This document shows, in pieces, positions 8,469-15,037 of a stretch of 17,557 bases of DNA. The position numbers and the translations under genes were made by a program. This stretch comes from Clostridium sp. CAG:590 (GTDB lineage: Bacteria; Bacillota; Clostridia; Lachnospirales; Lachnospiraceae): NCBI GenBank assembly GCA_000431135.1, contig HF987801.1:1-17557 (forward strand). Reading direction: 5' to 3'. How positions within the stretch are numbered: position 1 is the stretch's first letter; every line of letters begins with the position of its first letter. Below the pieces are notes generated by a model. It saw only the letters and a list, made by a program, of their open reading frames with translations. It did not search any database and had not been told where the DNA came from.

Positions 8469-9464
8469 TTACTTCGTACATGCACAACAAGACTCCCTTT
8501 TTACAAGATAGCACGGAATCTTAACCTTCAACGGTGTTGTAATACTTAAGTTCGATGCCACATACGAAAGATTCGCCCCGTGCTGCCCCATATCGTATGC
8601 CGGTGCATGGATGGTCGTTAATGCCGGAGACGTATAAGCCCCCATCTCCGTATCATTAAATCCAATTACGGAGATATCCTCTGGAATGGATAACCCTTGC
8701 TCCTGAATTGCCTTCATTGCTCCAAAAGCAATTGCATCACTCGCCGCAAATACAGCAGTCGGCAGTTGTTCTGCACACAGCAGATCCTTCATCATCTGAT
8801 ATCCCGAAGCCGTATTAAATTCACCCTCCCGAAGAAATGTCTTATATTCCAGCTTATGTTTTCTCATATAGGAAGAAAAGGCATGTCGTCGTTCATCCCG
8901 TATCCTCTCATGTTCTGCATATTCCTTTCCTCCCAAGAACGCAATCCTCTCATGTCCTAATTCTACCAGATAATCTAATGCCATCGTAACAGCCTGACGA
9001 AAATCCATCGTAACAGTCGTAATCTCATAGTTATCAACCGTCATGTCTAAAAAAATGGTATTCTTACAAATTGCAATAAACCGGCGAACCTCCGTCCCAC
9101 TAAACTTCCCAATACAGACTAAACCGTCCACATTCTTAAGCTTCTCGATATAATCCGTATCGCTCTTAAACGTCTGGACAATCGATACCGCATTCTGCTT
9201 ACAAAAATCCTCAATTCCTTTCCGGATCAACAGATAATAACTATCCTGCATCTCTTGTTCCGCAGAGAACCATTGCACAATGCCTAACCGGAAATTCTTC
9301 TTATTCACAGTGCGATTCTTATGATAATGTAATTGCTCCGCTGCTGCTAACACACGCTTTCTCGTATCCTCCGATACCGACAACGTAATATCTTTGTTCA
9401 ATATTCTGGAAACAGCTGCCGGTGACACACCTGCTTTAGCAGCAATATCCTTAATGGTTGCCAT
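8469..9464 (-). CDS. LacI/GalR-family transcriptional regulator
   Basis: This 331-residue protein is a LacI-family repressor or regulator. The N-terminal helix-turn-helix spans about residues 3-25 (IKDIAAKAGVSPAAVSRILN), followed by the hinge helix near 48-56. A periplasmic-binding-protein-like sugar domain runs to the end and includes VIGFNDTEMGAYTSPALTTI. The LNKDITLSVSEDTRKRV stretch after the recognition helix is of the kind found in GalR/MsmR-like regulators of Firmicutes. That is a family impression, not proof of a galactose ligand. The start ATG has AGGAGA 6 nt upstream and lies 20 nt after the HD-domain gene, so the two are probably cotranscribed. The C-terminus is unusual, with three cysteines in the last nine residues (SCCACTK). 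Candidate targets are the GH43 gene upstream and the AGTAAA palindromes before galK; both are inference. Confidence 0.93.
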   Translation of the reverse strand: MATIKDIAAKAGVSPAAVSRILNKDITLSVSEDTRKRVLAAAEQLHYHKNRTVNKKNFRLGIVQWFSAEQEMQDSYYLLIRKGIEDFCKQNAVSIVQTFKSDTDYIEKLKNVDGLVCIGKFSGTEVRRFIAICKNTIFLDMTVDNYEITTVTMDFRQAVTMALDYLVELGHERIAFLGGKEYAEHERIRDERRHAFSSYMRKHKLEYKTFLREGEFNTASGYQMMKDLLCAEQLPTAVFAASDAIAFGAMKAIQEQGLSIPEDISVIGFNDTEMGAYTSPALTTIHAPAYDMGQHGANLSYVASNLSITTPLKVKIPCYLVKRESCCACTK

Positions 9465-9484
9465 ATGCTTTCTCCTATATCTGC

Positions 9485-10072
9485 TTATTCTTTGATCGTT
9501 CCCTTGCGTATGTTATCCTGAAGAACCTGATCAATCACTTCGAACAACTTCTCAGAACCAAGACGTGTCTTCTCTTGTCTTCCATACACCTGTGCTGCGG
9601 AAACATCATGTTCTTTCCAATCACCGCCACCATTGCTGTTATTCAGCATCAATGGCTGCAGATTATCCATCGCATGAGCAAACTTCGATTCTGCAGTCTG
9701 AAATGCTTCAAACTCATCAAATAACTGAATCAATTCTTCTTTCTGCTCCTTCGGCAGCAACGAAAAGATTCTATCCTTTGCTACATCTTCCCTTGCTTTC
9801 TGCGTTTTCAGATTCTCGGCATCGTATGCATAAGTATCTCCTGCATCAATCTCTACAATATCATGAATCAGACACATCAACATAACCCTTGCAATATCAA
9901 TCGGTTCATTGGAATATTCTTTCAATATATATGCCATGATCGCCATATGCCAGGCATGTTCTGCATCATTTTCATTTCTGCCATGTCCGGAAAGATGCGT
10001 CTGTCGGAAAATATTCTTCTCCTTATCAATCTCTAACGCAAAATCTAACTGTTGCTTTAATCTATCATCCAT
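9485..10072 (-). CDS. HD-domain phosphohydrolase (YfbR-like 5'-deoxynucleotidase family)
   Basis: This is a 195-residue soluble HD-family metal-dependent phosphohydrolase. Metal and catalytic residues are visible in order: H39 in DAEHAWH, the H70-D71 doublet in LIHDIVEIDAGD with E74, and D136 in HAMDNLQP. This matches the HD_3/YfbR layout, whose characterised members remove phosphate from deoxynucleoside 5'-monophosphates. The true substrate here is not shown. I chose the ATG at 10072 because AGGAAG lies just upstream. A start at 10093 would add seven residues and lacks a ribosome site. It precedes the LacI-type regulator by 20 nt and follows the GH43 gene by about 93 nt with no clear terminator between, so GH43 read-through is possible. 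Confidence 0.88.
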   Translation of the reverse strand: MDDRLKQQLDFALEIDKEKNIFRQTHLSGHGRNENDAEHAWHMAIMAYILKEYSNEPIDIARVMLMCLIHDIVEIDAGDTYAYDAENLKTQKAREDVAKDRIFSLLPKEQKEELIQLFDEFEAFQTAESKFAHAMDNLQPLMLNNSNGGGDWKEHDVSAAQVYGRQEKTRLGSEKLFEVIDQVLQDNIRKGTIKE

Positions 10073-10165
10073 GTTTCTTCCTGTTCCTCTCATCTATATA
10101 CAATTCCTGCTCACCCGCACGCTTTTTGACCTGTAAGAACTACCTGCCACATCGTCTTCATCATT

Positions 10166-11755
10166 CTACTGAAAAGACAACTCTTTCATCTGAATCCGGT
10201 CACTGCCCCGATATACCAGATAAAGCGGATGTGTTCCATCCGGGATTGCAACCGGTACGAAAATCTGCGACCATCCTTCTTCTAACCTGTCTTCTAATGC
10301 AAGCCGCCCCACCGGAACGCTCTGATCTTCTACATATACCTCAATGGCGGCCGGAATATGCCGTCCGCAGGAGGTTTTCTCCTGACAACGCACTGCTTCC
10401 TCATCACAACGCTCATCCAGACGCACCGGACCCTCATATACAACCCGGTTGTGTTCTGTCTCTTTCCGAATGGTAATTCCCACCTGCGTTACCCCCTTGA
10501 AATCAAAGTATTTGTATCCGATTGTTGTTCCATTCTCAATCTCTGCAAGGAACCTTTCATCCTCATGATGGGTAACATTTGGAAACAACATCGTATAAAT
10601 ACTATTAGAACCGGTTGGCATATGTCCATTCGTTAAGTTACAGCAGATCACTGCCGGATAGGTTCCCTCTGCCCGAAGAGGTCCATCATTCAATCCACAG
10701 CTTGTAATCTCTACCTGTGGAATACTGCCATCCTCTCTGATAGCAATCTTCTCTGCACAGGACTGTCTGCTGTAATCCGACTTATGTGTCAGTCGATGAT
10801 AGAATACATACCACTGTCCTTCCAGCTCCACAATACTTCCATGTGTCGTCCCCGTCATATTCACCCGGTCAGCGGCCGTTCTTCCCTGATAACCGACGTC
10901 TCCATTGGACACGATCGTTCCGCCAAAGACAAAGTCACGATCCGGATAATCACTCGTTGCATAACACAATTCATGATTCAGCCAGGAAGAATAGATAAAA
11001 TAATACTTCTCACCCACTTTTCGCATAGAAGAACCTTCGAAGAAAGGATGTTCCTCAAACCCGGTTCCTTTCACCCGATACGGAATAATATGATGCGGAG
11101 CTTCTTTCACTGTCACCATATCATCCTCTAACACTAATGTCACCGGTCCCATAATACTATCCGGATATGAAAGAATCTCCTCTCTTGTCCGTCCAAACAT
11201 CTCCGTCTCAATCTGCATAACTTCCTCATTCGCCGCAATATCCGTATCTTCCTCATAACTATACTGCGTACCATAATAAAGACGGATCGTTCCATTGTCA
11301 TTAATAACTGCCGGATCAAAACAGATATACCTCATCATCAACGTTCCATCTGCATTTCTGACGTAGTCTAAAAATTCAAACGGACCGGCCGGACTGTCGC
11401 TCACCGCTACACTGATCGGTCTGGTGTAACCGCCTTGCCCGTAATCGCCGCCCATGCAATAATAGAGATAGTACTTTCCGTCATTACCCTGCACGACATC
11501 CGGAGCAAACATATATGGTAGATTGGGATAATACGGATCCTGTGATGCCTTGTATATAACTCCTTCATATCTCCAATCTGACAGATCATCTACCGGTGCC
11601 GAATAAGTCACATAGTCTTCCATACAAAAGGTATACCCACCTTCTCTGTCATGGGAACCGTAGATATATACGCGATCTCCGAATACATGCGGCTCTCCAT
11701 CCGGAATATATTCATGTAAAGGCAAATATGGATTATATACTTGTTGTTTCTGCAT
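10166..11755 (-). CDS. Glycoside hydrolase family 43 protein (cytoplasmic beta-xylosidase/arabinofuranosidase-like)
   Basis: This 529-residue enzyme has an N-terminal five-bladed beta-propeller typical of GH43, which cleaves beta-xylosides, alpha-arabinofuranosides or related links by inversion. Likely catalytic residues are D19 in YIPDGEPHVFGDRVYIYGSHD-type context (base), D147 in CFDPAVIND (pKa modulator) and E240 in FFEGSSMRK (acid). H306 in GTTHGS is the conserved propeller-centre histidine. From about residue 365 a beta-rich C-terminal domain resembles a CBM6-type fold. No signal peptide is present, so it probably acts on imported oligosaccharides. The ATG at 11755 is preferred over the longer ORF from 11836 because GGAGG lies 9 nt upstream and the family alignment begins there. 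No transporter is adjacent. The precise substrate is unknown. Confidence 0.9.
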   Translation of the reverse strand: MQKQQVYNPYLPLHEYIPDGEPHVFGDRVYIYGSHDREGGYTFCMEDYVTYSAPVDDLSDWRYEGVIYKASQDPYYPNLPYMFAPDVVQGNDGKYYLYYCMGGDYGQGGYTRPISVAVSDSPAGPFEFLDYVRNADGTLMMRYICFDPAVINDNGTIRLYYGTQYSYEEDTDIAANEEVMQIETEMFGRTREEILSYPDSIMGPVTLVLEDDMVTVKEAPHHIIPYRVKGTGFEEHPFFEGSSMRKVGEKYYFIYSSWLNHELCYATSDYPDRDFVFGGTIVSNGDVGYQGRTAADRVNMTGTTHGSIVELEGQWYVFYHRLTHKSDYSRQSCAEKIAIREDGSIPQVEITSCGLNDGPLRAEGTYPAVICCNLTNGHMPTGSNSIYTMLFPNVTHHEDERFLAEIENGTTIGYKYFDFKGVTQVGITIRKETEHNRVVYEGPVRLDERCDEEAVRCQEKTSCGRHIPAAIEVYVEDQSVPVGRLALEDRLEEGWSQIFVPVAIPDGTHPLYLVYRGSDRIQMKELSFQ

Positions 11756-11827
11756 TTGATATGTCCTCCGTAATTCTGTTTTCATATAACCGGCTTCATC
11801 ATCCCGTAAGCAAACTATGATACTTGC

Positions 11828-11857
11828 ATTATACACTCGATTTCATGGCGAACACAA
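11828..11857 (-). promoter_or_regulatory. Candidate promoter of the GH43 gene, with possible CcpA site
   Basis: On the minus strand TTGTGT (11857-11852) and a perfect TATAAT (11833-11828) are 18 nt apart. The leader to the ATG at 11755 would be about 65 nt. TGAAATCGAGTGTA (11845-11832) lies between the boxes and overlaps the -10. Its left half matches the catabolite-responsive element consensus TGWAANCGNTNWCA well, but the right half is poor. Confidence 0.5.
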
Positions 11858-11884
11858 GCAAAATCACAATTGATATTTCCGTTA

Positions 11885-13225
11885 TCAAGTTTCGTGAACT
11901 CTATCAACCGGCCATGATTTTCTAAGTGCCACATAAGAGATCAGAAAATTTGCAAGCCATCCGGCCGGTACAGCAAGCCAGACAAATGCAATACCAAAAC
12001 GAGGTGCAAAGATCAAAGCAACTGCCAGTCGGATTGCAAGGTTTACCATGTTTGCAATGAGAAACGGCCGCATGATTCCAAGTCCACGAAGGACTCCATC
12101 GGTTGCCATCTTGATACCCATGAAAATGAAAAAGTATCCTAACCATCTCATATAATCCCCTGACACCTGATATGCCAAGGCCGTTCCATCTTTTCCCAGA
12201 AACAGCGAGGAGATCCGAGTGTGCAACGTTTCAATGACTATGAAGGCAAGAACAGCAAAACATAGATCTAACACCAGCGCAGCATGATACCCTTTCTTGA
12301 TACGTTCAATCTTCTTTGCACCAAGGTTCTGGGAAACATACGGTGAAACGGCATTTCCAATGGAGACAAATATTAATGAAAAAACATTCTCTACCCGCAT
12401 CGTTGCCGCATATCCTGCGAGTGCCTGTGTGCCAAAAGGATTGACAACTGCCTGTACGATCATCATGCCAATCGACACTGTTGACTGCTGAAGAACCGAA
12501 GGTATCGCAATCCGAAGCATGGAATGCAGCTCCCACCTGTCAAACCAGTTAAAGCAACTTTTATACCGACGCATCCGGCTAAGGAAAATCAAAAGTGAAA
12601 ACACTGCAGATATTCCCTGTGCAATAAGCGTTGCAAGCGCTGCTCCGAACACACCGAGACCAAGACCTGCCACCATCCAAAGATCCATAAATATATTTAA
12701 AACAGAAGAAAATATCAAAAGCCCCAACGGAATCTTTGATTCACCAATCGAGGTGAACATCGTTGAAAGGATGTTGTACATAAACAGAAACGGAAATCCC
12801 ACAAAATAAACACGAAGATACAGTACTGCTTCCTCCAGTATATCAGCAGGTGTCTGTAACAGACTCATCATTGAATGGGAAAAACAAAAGCCAAAGACAC
12901 CCAGAAATATGCTTAGAATCAGAAAACTGATCAAGGATGTGGATACAATTGTTTTCATTTTGCTATAATCTCTGGCTCCAAAATAACGACTCACAAGCAC
13001 GCCGGCACCTACACCGGCACCCAATGCTACACAAATGAAAACATTGGTAAGTGCGGCACATGCACCAACCGCTGCAAGTGCAGAGGATCCAACAAACTGA
13101 CCAACAATAATCGAATCCGCCATATTATATACCTGTTGAAAAAAGCTGCCCAGAATCATAGGCATTGCAAAAACAGTCAGTGCTTTAAGTGGTGCATCTG
13201 TAATTAAATATTCATCTTTTGACAT
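11885..13225 (-). CDS. MATE-family multidrug/metabolite efflux transporter
   Basis: This is an integral membrane exporter of 446 residues, the usual MATE length, with about 12 hydrophobic helices in two six-helix halves. The first half has the family's FQQVYNMADSIIVGQFVGSS segment (near residues 29-48) with the conserved aspartate in MADSIIVG. The second half begins with a PSVLQQSTVSIG-like helix and a MRVENVFSLIFVSIGNAVSPYV segment. MATE proteins exchange Na+ or H+ for cationic drugs or metabolites; the substrate cannot be read here. The ATG has AGAGGAG about 7 nt upstream. A strong terminator-like hairpin (13249-13293) sits in the leader, suggesting attenuation control. The gene diverges from galKET across a 440-bp regulatory region. 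Past its stop only a weak 6-bp hairpin (TTGATA/TATCAA) is seen. Confidence 0.93.
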   Translation of the reverse strand: MSKDEYLITDAPLKALTVFAMPMILGSFFQQVYNMADSIIVGQFVGSSALAAVGACAALTNVFICVALGAGVGAGVLVSRYFGARDYSKMKTIVSTSLISFLILSIFLGVFGFCFSHSMMSLLQTPADILEEAVLYLRVYFVGFPFLFMYNILSTMFTSIGESKIPLGLLIFSSVLNIFMDLWMVAGLGLGVFGAALATLIAQGISAVFSLLIFLSRMRRYKSCFNWFDRWELHSMLRIAIPSVLQQSTVSIGMMIVQAVVNPFGTQALAGYAATMRVENVFSLIFVSIGNAVSPYVSQNLGAKKIERIKKGYHAALVLDLCFAVLAFIVIETLHTRISSLFLGKDGTALAYQVSGDYMRWLGYFFIFMGIKMATDGVLRGLGIMRPFLIANMVNLAIRLAVALIFAPRFGIAFVWLAVPAGWLANFLISYVALRKSWPVDRVHET

Positions 13226-13248
13226 TATTTTACTCCTCTTTTCCCATC

Positions 13249-13293
13249 AAAAAAACCGGATAAAAAACAAACTTTTCAGTCTGCCTTTTATCC
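13249..13293 (-). terminator. Terminator-like hairpin in the MATE leader (possible attenuator)
   Basis: On the minus strand a 16-bp stem (a few G-U pairs) closes on a GAAA tetraloop: GGATAAAAGGCAGACT pairs with AGTTTGTTTTTTATCC (13293-13258). It is followed by GG and seven T (13255-13249). The hairpin ends only about 24 nt before the MATE start codon, and no gene lies upstream on this strand for it to terminate. A regulatory role in the MATE transcript is therefore the natural reading. Confidence 0.75.
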
Positions 13294-13361
13294 AGCTATC
13301 ATTTCTATCGCTTTCTTGTCCACGTTTTCTCTTTTCTCCCAACAACAATATAGTTATCCCA

Positions 13362-13391
13362 ATTATACATTCTATACACAGATTTGCGCAA
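13362..13391 (-). promoter_or_regulatory. Candidate promoter of the MATE gene
   Basis: On the minus strand TTGCGC (13391-13386) and a perfect TATAAT (13367-13362) are separated by 18 nt. Transcription would start near 13355, giving a leader of about 130 nt that includes the terminator-like hairpin. A second option is an extended -10, TGATATGAT, ending at 13481, without a good -35. Confidence 0.5.
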
Positions 13392-13406
13392 CATATTTTT
13401 CATCCG

Positions 13407-13431
13407 TTCCATACCATACCATTCCATTCCT
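13407..13431. repeat. Pentanucleotide tandem repeat, five TWCCA units
   Basis: Five consecutive 5-bp units read TTCCA TACCA TACCA TTCCA TTCCT on the plus strand. The block lies just upstream of the -35 box of the MATE promoter candidate and downstream of the 13449-13462 palindrome in minus-strand terms. Confidence 0.7.
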
Positions 13432-13448
13432 CACCGGTAAATCTTGTC

Positions 13449-13462
13449 AGTAAATATTTACT
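13449..13462. promoter_or_regulatory. Palindromic operator candidate O1
   Basis: AGTAAATATTTACT is a perfect 14-bp palindrome with half-site AGTAAA. It shares this half-site with the palindrome at 13536-13552, about 88 bp away centre to centre. It lies just downstream of the possible extended -10 for the MATE gene, where a repressor would block transcription. Confidence 0.5.
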
Positions 13463-13535
13463 ATGCGTTGTTTTAGCACTATCATATCAAACTTTTTTGT
13501 CCACAACATTTTATGTGTTTACAAGTAAATTTCAA

Positions 13536-13552
13536 TAGTAAAAGTTTTACTA
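13536..13552. promoter_or_regulatory. Palindromic operator candidate O2, upstream of the galK promoter
   Basis: TAGTAAAAGTTTTACTA is a perfect 17-bp palindrome (8-bp arms, one central base) ending 8 bp before the galK -35 box. A further half-site, TTTACTA (13568-13574), lies inside the promoter spacer, and AGTAAA also occurs at 13524-13529. The symmetry and placement fit a LacI/GalR-type operator; the binding protein is not known. Confidence 0.6.
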
Positions 13553-13560
13553 AATAATCA

Positions 13561-13589
13561 TTGACTATTTACTATATATATTTTATGAT
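13561..13589 (+). promoter_or_regulatory. Promoter of galKET
   Basis: TTGACT (13561-13566), a 17-bp spacer and TATGAT (13584-13589) form a near-consensus vegetative promoter; each box matches five of six bases. Start of transcription would be near 13596, leaving a leader of about 70 nt before galK. A TTTACTA half-site in the spacer suggests regulation by whatever binds O2. Confidence 0.75.
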
Positions 13590-13666
13590 ATCTATAACAA
13601 TATAACACACGAAACGAAACCGGATCGATACATTTAATATTATGAACTTGTTAAAGGAGGACAATC

Positions 13667-14947
13667 ATGTTACAAACCGATGTATTAAAAGAACAATTAC
13701 AAAATGGGATTTTTGCAGACCGATTAGCAGACATTTATGTAGACACTGCCAAAATTCCATATCAGACCAAACGTTATATCAATGCAATTACAACATACGA
13801 GAAACATTTCGGAACGGATGGAGTTGAGATCTATTCCGCACCGGGAAGAAGTGAAATTGGCGGCAATCATACAGATCATCAGCACGGTGAAGTCTTAGCA
13901 GCTTCCATCAACAATGATGCCATTGCGATTGTCAAAGCACTAGACGAACCGACCGTGAAGGTAATCTCCGACGGTTATGACCTGATCACCATTTCATTGG
14001 ACAATCTTACCAGAAAAGAGGAGGAAGAAGGAACAACCATTTCCCTGATCAAAGGAGTACTTGCAGGATTCGTTGAACACGGTCATAAGGTCGGTGGTTT
14101 TCAGGCATATATCACAAGTGATGTGCTGATTGGAGCCGGTCTTTCCTCTTCCGCCGCATTTGAAACGATCATCGGAACGATCATTTCCGGATTATACAAT
14201 GATATGACAATCTCCCCAATCGAGATTGCGATCATTGGACAATATGCAGAAAATGTATATTTCGGAAAACCATGCGGCTTAATGGATCAGATGGCATGTT
14301 CCGTAGGAAGTCTTGTTCACATTGATTTTGCCAATCCGGCTGATCCGATGGTTGAACGCGTAGAATTTGACTTAGATGCACATGGCTACAGTCTCTGTAT
14401 TACCGATACCAAAGGTTCCCACGCAGACTTAACTCCGGATTATGCAGCAATTCCAGCCGAGATGAAAGCTGCTGCTGCCTGCTTTGGCAAAGAAGTACTT
14501 GGAGAGGTCAGCAAAGAAGAGGTGCTTGCGAATCTCAATGTCATCCGTGAACAAGTCAATGATAGAGCCGCTCTTCGTGCCATCCACTTCATATATGAAA
14601 ATGAACGTGTACACAAAGAAGTAGCCGCTTTACAGTCAGATCAATTTGATACATTCCTGCAGACTGTAAAAGACTCCGGTGATTCTTCTTATAAATATCT
14701 ACAAAACGTCTACACCTGCCATGATGTGGAACACCAGAATGTATCGGTTGCACTTGCACTCAGTGACATTTTATTAGGCAAAAACGGTGTCAGCCGTGTA
14801 CATGGCGGTGGTTTTGCCGGAACCATTCAGGCATTTGTCAAAAACGAAGCGGTTTCGGAATATAAAAAAGGCATGGAAACACTTTTTGGTGAAGGTGCCT
14901 GTGATGTATTAAAGATCCGTAAATACGGCGGCATGAAAGTATTATAA
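13667..14947 (+). CDS. galK: Galactokinase
   Basis: GalK phosphorylates alpha-D-galactose at C1 with ATP, the first step of the Leloir pathway in the cytoplasm. The 426-residue protein is a GHMP kinase. Motif 1 is APGRSEIGGNHTDHQHG (about residues 60-76), the ATP-binding motif 2 is GAGLSSSAAFE (about 154-164), the catalytic aspartate lies in CGLMDQMACS (about 205), and motif 3 is GGGFAGTIQAF (about 381-391). Motif 1 differs from the classical GRVNLIGEHTDY form: the glutamate that contacts the sugar in well-studied galactokinases is asparagine here. My impression is that this variant is common in clostridial galK genes. AAAGGAGG lies 6 nt before the ATG. It is first in galKET, and the galE and galT neighbours strongly support galactokinase. 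A related sugar kinase role is a lesser alternative. Confidence 0.93.
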   Translation: MLQTDVLKEQLQNGIFADRLADIYVDTAKIPYQTKRYINAITTYEKHFGTDGVEIYSAPGRSEIGGNHTDHQHGEVLAASINNDAIAIVKALDEPTVKVISDGYDLITISLDNLTRKEEEEGTTISLIKGVLAGFVEHGHKVGGFQAYITSDVLIGAGLSSSAAFETIIGTIISGLYNDMTISPIEIAIIGQYAENVYFGKPCGLMDQMACSVGSLVHIDFANPADPMVERVEFDLDAHGYSLCITDTKGSHADLTPDYAAIPAEMKAAAACFGKEVLGEVSKEEVLANLNVIREQVNDRAALRAIHFIYENERVHKEVAALQSDQFDTFLQTVKDSGDSSYKYLQNVYTCHDVEHQNVSVALALSDILLGKNGVSRVHGGGFAGTIQAFVKNEAVSEYKKGMETLFGEGACDVLKIRKYGGMKVL

Positions 14948-14985
14948 GAATACCATATGATTCAAACATATCTCATCACAAAATA

Positions 14986-15003
14986 TATCGCACCGATGCG
15001 GTA
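14986..15003 (+). other. Small intercistronic hairpin between galK and galE
   Basis: TATCGCA and TGCGGTA form a 7-bp stem (one G-U pair) around a CCGA tetraloop. No T-run follows, so it is not a terminator. It could stabilise or process the galKET mRNA. The 90-nt galK-galE gap holds nothing else clear. Confidence 0.35.
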
Positions 15004-15037
15004 CAAATATAATAAGAAAAATTAGGAGGATAAGATT

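Larger units (their letters stand above)
13226..13666. other. Divergent MATE-galK regulatory region (no gene)
   Basis: This 441-bp stretch has no credible coding sequence and becomes strongly A/T-rich from about 13441. From left to right it contains the MATE ribosome site, a terminator-like hairpin (13249-13293), a minus-strand promoter (13362-13391), a pentanucleotide repeat (13407-13431), a palindrome (13449-13462), a second possible minus-strand extended -10 (13481-13486), a second palindrome (13536-13552) and the galK promoter (13561-13589) with a 70-nt leader. Confidence 0.85.

Noticed and set aside
11865..11887. Terminator after the MATE gene
   Set aside because: Only a 6-bp A/T-rich stem (TTGATA/TATCAA) with a poor T-run (TTGTGATTTT) is present, too weak to call.
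13294..13355. A known riboswitch in the MATE leader
   Set aside because: The segment between predicted start and hairpin is only about 60 nt and I see no conserved core of any riboswitch class I can recognise.
14948..15037. An internal promoter before galE (TATAAT at 15008-15013)
   Set aside because: No -35-like hexamer lies at 16-18 bp spacing; the -10 match probably reflects A/T-rich intercistronic sequence.
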